From positions 1-64,000 of the forward strand of contig CAKUBE010000006.1 of NCBI GenBank assembly GCA_934636715.1: a stretch of 64,000 nucleotides of DNA. The letters are read 5' to 3'. Numbering within the stretch: position 1 is the first letter of the stretch; every line of letters begins with the position of its first letter. Source of the stretch: an uncultured Arachnia sp. GTDB taxonomy: Bacteria; Actinomycetota; Actinomycetes; Propionibacteriales; Propionibacteriaceae. Positions 61,394 to 64,000 of the stretch are shown piece after piece. The position numbers were made by a program, and so were the translations under genes. The notes under the pieces are model-generated. The model saw only the letters and a list, made by a program, of their open reading frames with translations, was not told the DNA's origin and did no database searches.

Positions 61394-62332
61394 TCAGCCG
61401 TGCGTCGTCGCCTCCGGCTCGTGCTCGGCGATGTGCGCGGTCTCGATCTGGAACGTCGAATGGTGGACCGACACCGCGAAGTGTTCGGCGACGCATTCCC
61501 TGACGTCGTGCAGCATCCGCGCGGCGTGGCCGTCGGTGAAGCACTCGTCGTCGACGACGACATGCGCGGTCAGCGTCGGGAGTCCCGTCGCGACGGTGGA
61601 GGCGTGGAGGTCGTGGACGTCTCGGACGTGGTCGAGGGCGAGGAGGTGGCTGCGCACCTCGTCGAGGTCGAGGCCCTTGGGCGTGAACTCCATCAGCACA
61701 CCCGTGGTCTCGCGCATCAAGGTGAACGCCCGCGGCACGATCAGGGCGGCGATGAGGAGGCCGGCGATCGCGTCGGCCTGCTGGAACCCCGTCGTGGCGA
61801 TGACGATCGCGGCGACGATCACGCCCAGCGAGCCGAGGGCGTCGTTCAGGACCTCGAGGAACGCCGCGCGCATGTTGAAGTTCGCGCCGCGGCTGGAGGC
61901 GAGGACCGTGATCGCGATGATGTTGGCGACGAGGCCGATGACGCCGAAGACCAGCAGTTCGGCAGCGGGCACCTCTGGTGGCGCGAACAGGCGCCGGACG
62001 CCTTCGACGGCAGCGTAGATGCCGACGGCGAGGAGCAGGACGGCCTGGCCGAGCGCGGCGATGACCTCGATCCTGCGGAACCCCCAAGTGCGGTGGGAGT
62101 CCGCGGGCTTGAGCATCAGCGTCGCCGCGATGAGCGCCACCAGCAGGCCGGAGGCGTCGGTGATCGCGTGAGCCGTGTCGGTGAGCAGGGCGAGGCTGCC
62201 GGTGACGACCGCGCCCACCGCCTGCGCGACGACGATGACGGCGGTGATCGCGAACGCGATCCAGAGCCGTGCCCGGTGGTCTCCGGGCTGCCCGGCCTCG
62301 GCCGACGGCCCGTGGCTGTGTCCCGCGCCCAT
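61394..62332 (-). CDS. Cation diffusion facilitator (metal exporter)
   Basis: A 312-residue CDF protein with six membrane segments and a cytosolic C-terminal domain rich in His and Glu (HHSTFQIETAHIAEHE). The transport site uses DTAHAITDA in the second segment (HxxxD) and EVLNDALGS in the fifth, so Glu replaces the His seen in ZitB/YiiP. Likely exports zinc or a similar metal. It begins 2 bp after the stop of the copper-type P-ATPase, so both are one operon. Confidence 0.88.
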   Translation of the reverse strand: MGAGHSHGPSAEAGQPGDHRARLWIAFAITAVIVVAQAVGAVVTGSLALLTDTAHAITDASGLLVALIAATLMLKPADSHRTWGFRRIEVIAALGQAVLLLAVGIYAAVEGVRRLFAPPEVPAAELLVFGVIGLVANIIAITVLASSRGANFNMRAAFLEVLNDALGSLGVIVAAIVIATTGFQQADAIAGLLIAALIVPRAFTLMRETTGVLMEFTPKGLDLDEVRSHLLALDHVRDVHDLHASTVATGLPTLTAHVVVDDECFTDGHAARMLHDVRECVAEHFAVSVHHSTFQIETAHIAEHEPEATTHG

Positions 62333-62334
62333 CG

Positions 62335-64000
62335 CTACCTCGCGGTGACGCTCGTGAACCCGCGCAGGCGGAGGCTGTTGCCGACGACGAAGACGCTGGA
62401 GAACGCCATCGCCGCGCCCGCGAGCATGGGGTTGAGCATGCCCAGTGCCGCGATCGGGATGGCGGCGACGTTGTAGGCGAAGGCCCAGAACAGGTTGGTC
62501 TTGATGGTGCCGAGCGTCTTGCGGGACAACCGGATGGCGTCGACGGCGCCGCGGAGGTCGCCGCGGACCAGGGTGAGGTCCGAGGCCTCGATCGCGACGT
62601 CGGTTCCTGTGCCCATGGCCAGGCCGAGGTCGGCCTGCGCCAGCGCGGGGGCGTCGTTGACGCCGTCGCCGACCATCGCGACGATCCGCCCCTCCTTCTG
62701 GAGGCGGGCGACGACGTCGACCTTGTCCTTGGGCAGCACCTCGGCGATCACCTGGTCGATGCCGACCTCGGCGGCGATCTGCCTCGCGACGGCCTCGTTG
62801 TCCCCGGTCAGGAGCACGGGCGTGAGGCCGATCTCCTTGAGCTCGGCGACGGCCTGCGCGCTAGTGGGCTTGACGGTGTCGGCGACGACGAGGAGGCCCC
62901 GCGCGCGCCCCTCCCAGCCGACGGCGACGACGGTCTTGCCCTCGCGTTCCGCGTCCGCCTTGGCGGCGGCCAGGCCGGGCGAGAGGGGGAGTGACTCGTC
63001 GGCCAGCAGCGACTCGCGCCCGACGACGACGGTCCGGCCGTCGACCATGCCGCGCACGCCCTTGCCCTCGACGTTGGCGAAGTGTTCCGGCGTGGGCAGT
63101 CGGCCGATCTCCTGGGTGGCCCCCTTGGCGATCGCCTGCGCGATGGGATGCTCGGAGGCGTCCTCCAGCGCGCCGGCGAGGCGCAGCAGTTCGGCGCGAT
63201 CGACGCCGGGATCGGTGATCGCGTCGACCAGCGTCATCTTGCCGGTGGTGACGGTGCCGGTCTTGTCGAGGACGATCGTGTCGACCTTGCGGGTGGACTC
63301 CAAGACCTCGGGTCCCTTGATCAGGATGCCCATCTGGGCGCCGCGGCCGGTGCCGACGAGCAGTGCTGTCGGCGTGGCCAGGCCCAGCGCGCAGGGGCAC
63401 GCGATGACGAGGACCGCGACCGCGGCGGTGAAGGCGGCGGTGGCAGGGAATCCGGCGCCCAGCCAGGCGCCGAGCGTGGCGACCGCGATGACGATGACGA
63501 TGGGGACGAAGATGCCGGAGATCCTGTCGGCCAGGCGCTGCACCTCTGCCTTGCCGGTCTGCGCGTCCTCGACCAGCTTCGCCATCTGCGCGAGCTGGGT
63601 GTCGGAGCCGACGCGGGTGGCGCGCACGAGGAGCCGCCCGCCGGCGTTGACGGTGGCGCCGGTGACGGGGTCCCCGGCGCCGACCTCGACGGGGACCGAC
63701 TCGCCGGTCAGCATCGAGGCGTCGACGGCGGAGGTGCCGGTGACGATCACGCCGTCGGTGGCGATCTTCTCGCCTGGGCGGACGATGAACTCGTCGCCGA
63801 CAGCCAAGTCCTCGACGGCGATCTTGACCTCGGCGCCGTTCCTGAGCACCGAGACCTCCTTCGCGCCCAGTTCGAGCAGTGCGCGGAGAGCGGCGCCGGC
63901 CTGCCGCTTGGAGCGCTTCTCGAAGTAGCGTCCGGCGAGGATGAACATGGTCACGCCGGCGCCGACCTCGAGGTAGATGTTCGCCGCGCCGTCGGACGGG
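62335..64000 (-). CDS. copA: Copper-type P1B-ATPase (partial, N-terminus beyond window)
   Basis: At least 555 residues of a heavy-metal ATPase; the frame stays open to the window end, so metal-binding and first membrane segments are missing. Seen: [23 protein letters not shown] (CPC ion motif), [11 protein letters not shown] (phosphorylated Asp), the SEHPIAQAI His-Pro motif, [16 protein letters not shown], and the last segments with [35 protein letters not shown], which has the Asn/Met-Ser-Ser pattern of Cu(I) exporters. Coupled to a CDF gene. Confidence 0.93.
   Translation of the reverse strand, partial: PSDGAANIYLEVGAGVTMFILAGRYFEKRSKRQAGAALRALLELGAKEVSVLRNGAEVKIAVEDLAVGDEFIVRPGEKIATDGVIVTGTSAVDASMLTGESVPVEVGAGDPVTGATVNAGGRLLVRATRVGSDTQLAQMAKLVEDAQTGKAEVQRLADRISGIFVPIVIVIAVATLGAWLGAGFPATAAFTAAVAVLVIACPCALGLATPTALLVGTGRGAQMGILIKGPEVLESTRKVDTIVLDKTGTVTTGKMTLVDAITDPGVDRAELLRLAGALEDASEHPIAQAIAKGATQEIGRLPTPEHFANVEGKGVRGMVDGRTVVVGRESLLADESLPLSPGLAAAKADAEREGKTVVAVGWEGRARGLLVVADTVKPTSAQAVAELKEIGLTPVLLTGDNEAVARQIAAEVGIDQVIAEVLPKDKVDVVARLQKEGRIVAMVGDGVNDAPALAQADLGLAMGTGTDVAIEASDLTLVRGDLRGAVDAIRLSRKTLGTIKTNLFWAFAYNVAAIPIAALGMLNPMLAGAAMAFSSVFVVGNSLRLRGFTSVTAR

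Noticed and set aside
56509..61563. A 1684-residue open frame on the minus strand across the whole gdh gene
   Set aside because: It is the antisense shadow of gdh. GC-rich third codon positions remove stops on the other strand. The composition is low in real motifs and gdh has all family motifs in the forward frame.

Overview
The window is a high-GC actinobacterial chromosome. Stop/start overlaps (ATGA, GTGA), GTG starts, a fused PTS phosphotransferase, NAD-dependent large glutamate dehydrogenase, PdxS/PdxT and MocR-type PdxR all fit an actinobacterium. The gene set suggests a Propionibacteriaceae-like host (Tessaracoccus or a relative), but that placement is an inference from gene content and style only.

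Layout. 1-5.2 kb: housekeeping genes (cyclic phosphodiesterase, YigZ, Bcp peroxiredoxin, DUF3618 plus a GroES-like protein, ribokinase, acyl-CoA synthetase with a 22-bp palindromic operator). 5,383-23,785: a compact, apparently complete tailed-phage prophage of 18.4 kb, flanked by 37-bp direct repeats and inserted in the 3' half of tRNA-Lys(CTT). From its right end one leftward operon, tightly packed with mostly 1-10 bp overlaps, carries an excisionase-like gene, small early genes, a winged-helix protein, HNH, terminase, portal, a protease-capsid fusion, tail genes, tape measure, a beta-helix tail spike and lysis genes. Three genes at the left (ORF96, integrase, Ltp-type exclusion protein) and the repressor at the far right run rightward. 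23.9-26.2 kb: SulP transporter and HdeD-like protein. 26.4-35 kb: xylulokinase, ROK regulator, xylose isomerase, then a fused EIIA-HPr-EI and an EIIBC sugar PTS. 35-43.7 kb: tandem GNAT, hydrolases, MgtE with a leader, siderophore-interacting protein, a ferritin-like pair and MutY. 43.7-51.7 kb: heterodimeric ABC exporter, small proteins, carboxylesterase, VOC protein, AraC regulator and CueP lipoprotein. 51.7-56.4 kb: aldo/keto reductase, pdxST/pdxR and a VapBC module. 56.5-64 kb: giant glutamate dehydrogenase, CDF metal exporter and a copper-type P-ATPase cut by the window edge.

The most interesting system is the prophage switch. The attachment core lies inside the repressor reading frame. 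In the lysogen the repressor is 101 residues and its stop codon comes from the tRNA anticodon region. When the phage circularises, the same frame continues across attP into a 24-residue tail ending GVAA, and that stop overlaps the GTG start of ORF96, which itself overlaps the integrase gene. Integrase ends in AAAAA. This is the arrangement of the integration-dependent immunity systems described for mycobacteriophages such as BPs: excision gives a repressor with an ssrA-like degradation tail, integration removes the tail and gives a stable repressor. The prophage also encodes a likely superinfection-exclusion protein, carries a hairpin at the position of the host tRNA terminator it displaced, and has a protease-capsid fusion with an internal start.
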